Source of the DNA: Cunninghamella blakesleeana
Lineage: Eukaryota; Mucoromycota; Mucoromycetes; Mucorales; Cunninghamellaceae
Assembly (NCBI GenBank): GCA_017871115.1
Contig: JAFCIZ010000010.1
Span: forward strand, 124,001-188,000
DNA: 64,000 bases
Direction: 5' to 3'
Part shown: piece by piece, positions 62,690 through 64,000 of the stretch
How the letters are laid out: every line of letters begins with the position of its first letter
Numbering within the stretch: position 1 is the first letter of the stretch
Notes under the pieces: generated by a model
What the model was told of the DNA's origin: nothing
The model's input: the letters and a program-made list of their open reading frames with translations, nothing else
Databases searched by the model: none
Position numbers and translations under genes: made by a program

Positions 62690-63981
62690 ATGGCACCTAA
62701 AACTGAAGATATTCCTCAAGATGCTAATGAACACTGTCCAGTATGTTATGAGTATATTTTTTATTTAATGGAAAATAACTGATACATATATTTTACAGGG
62801 ACTAACTTTTTTTTTTTTGGTTGTTTTATTGATCAAACATAGGGACCTGAAAGTCAACAAGCTGGTAAAGAAGATGCTTGTGCTGGTTGTCCTAATCAAC
62901 AAATTTGTGCCACAACACCAAAAGGGCCCGATCCAGGTATAATAATTACGAAAAATAAAATAATATAATGGCAACAATAATATTAATACGATCTAAATTT
63001 ACAACTCAACACAACTCAATTACCTTTTTTATTATTGTATATGTATTTGTATTTGTAATAGATATTCCTGCCATTAATGAAAGAATGAAACAAGTCAAGC
63101 ACAAAATATTAGTATTATCTGGTAAAGGAGGAGTGGGGAAATCCAGCTTTACGTCACAATTAGCATTTGCATTATCACAAGAAGATCAACAAGTTGGAGT
63201 TATGGATATAGATATTTGTGGACCTTCTGTACCAACAATCATGGGTGTTGTAGGTGAAGAAATACATCAAAGTAATACAGGATGGCAACCCGTTTATGTA
63301 CAAGATAATTTAGCAGTGATGAGTATTGGATTTATGTTACCTGATAAAGATGATGCAGTTATTTGGCGTGGACCTAAAAAAAATGGATTGATTAAGCAGT
63401 TTTTACGAGACGTAGAATGGGGTGCTTTGGATTATTTAATCGTGGATACACCTCCTGGTACTTCTGATGAACATTTATCGGTCAATACATATTTAAAAGA
63501 AACTGGTATAGATGGTGCAGTGATCATTACAACTCCCCAAGAAGTAGCTTTACAAGATGTTCGAAAAGAAATTGATTTTTGTAGAAAAGCAAATATCCCT
63601 ATTTTAGGCCTTGTGGAAAATATGTCTGGTTTTGTATGCCCTAATTGTCATGGTGAATCTGTCATTTTCCCTCCCACTTCAGGTGGTGCAAAGGCTTTGG
63701 CTGAAGAATTAAATATTGAATTATTAGGTCGTATTCCTTTAGACCCAAGAGTGGCTAAAAGTTGCGATATGGGTGTTTCCTTTTTAGACGAATATCCTGA
63801 TTCTCCTGCTTGTGCTGCATTTGAATCTATTATTGATAGTAAGTTATCGCAATAATAATTATAATCTTAACCACGATAATAGTACATATAATCTTAATTG
63901 AATATCATATTTATTTTCTCTTCTTTTCTTTTTTTTCTTATACTTGTTTTTAATATAGGATTACACGATCTTTTAGACTAG
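62690..63981 (+). CDS. NBP35: cytosolic Fe-S cluster scaffold Nbp35/NUBP1
   Basis: Exons 62690-62740, 62843-62936, 63062-63838 and 63959-63981 give 314 aa. Four N-terminal cysteines (C16, C30, C33, C39; [11 protein letters not shown]) form the Nbp35-specific ferredoxin-like cluster site that Cfd1 lacks. The P-loop is [12 protein letters not shown]; the bridging-cluster CxxC is FVCPNCHG near the C-terminus. [14 protein letters not shown] and [12 protein letters not shown] are family hallmarks. With Cfd1 it assembles 4Fe-4S clusters for cytosolic and nuclear proteins. The last exon adds only RLHDLLD and ends 19 bases before the window edge. Confidence 0.95.
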
Positions 63982-64000
63982 ATATATATATATATATATA

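Noticed and set aside
1..64000. tRNA and rRNA genes
   Set aside because: I looked for T-loop-like GTTCGA motifs with flanking stems in the intergenic stretches and found none I could support; a covariance-model search would settle it.
1..64000. Secondary-metabolite or operon-like gene cluster
   Set aside because: Neighbours are unrelated housekeeping genes on both strands, with individual promoters.

Overview
The window is nuclear DNA of a very AT-rich fungus. Genes are broken by many short GT..AG introns (typically 50-130 nt, donors GTAAGT/GTAAAT/GTACGT). The gene set (DHX34-type helicase, fungal BAHD acyltransferase, cold-shock-domain protein, GH125 mannosidase, type I DnaJ, TAF11, Nbp35, Ubp6, Rmd5) and the low GC point to an early-diverging fungus, most likely Mucoromycota/Mucorales; that assignment is inference. 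Exon coordinates were worked out by hand from reading frame, splice dinucleotides and phase. Every multi-exon gene closes in frame except the RasGEF 5' end and one SGT junction.

Layout. 1-8.1 kb is accessory DNA: a zinc-finger gene cut by the left edge, a decayed Asn/Gln-repeat reading frame, and a ~4.6 kb satellite of 15-bp units organised into nested 525-bp and ~1.3-kb higher-order repeats, bracketed by two diverged copies of a ~0.6 kb sequence. 8.1-28.9 kb is genic: a LAPTM-like four-helix membrane protein, TAF11, a RasGEF, a 2H-phosphoesterase-like protein, an NmrA-like reductase, the SGT co-chaperone, an ACBD5/Atg37-like acyl-CoA-binding protein, a GH125 mannosidase, and a second LAPTM-like paralogue. 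30.4-47.6 kb holds a CoA-type Nudix hydrolase, BAHD acyltransferase, IAH1-like esterase, cold-shock protein, MBOAT acyltransferase, a 25-exon DHX34 helicase, a GST and a mitochondrial DnaJ. 49.5-64 kb holds thymidylate kinase, ribosomal eL22, a type I membrane protein with PPAY and PSAP motifs, Ubp6/USP14, a SET protein, a 15-PGDH-like SDR, Rmd5 and Nbp35.

Neighbours are functionally unrelated housekeeping genes, as usual in fungi. Several share short divergent promoters: RasGEF/2H 260 bp, DHX34/GST 181 bp, NmrA/SGT 299 bp, SDR/Rmd5 477 bp. Loose themes are proteostasis (SGT, DnaJ, Ubp6, Rmd5) and ubiquitin/ESCRT-type short motifs in membrane proteins (both LAPTM-like paralogues and the 52.6 kb protein carry PPxY).

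The most unusual features are the nested satellite and its diverged flanks; microexons of 20, 15, 7 and possibly 2 nt, several carrying or touching catalytic motifs; the DHX34 orthologue; and the paired PPxY membrane proteins. Decayed coding stretches lie near 10.3, 12.2-12.7 and 17.7-18.3 kb. No tRNA, rRNA, CRISPR array or intact transposon was seen.
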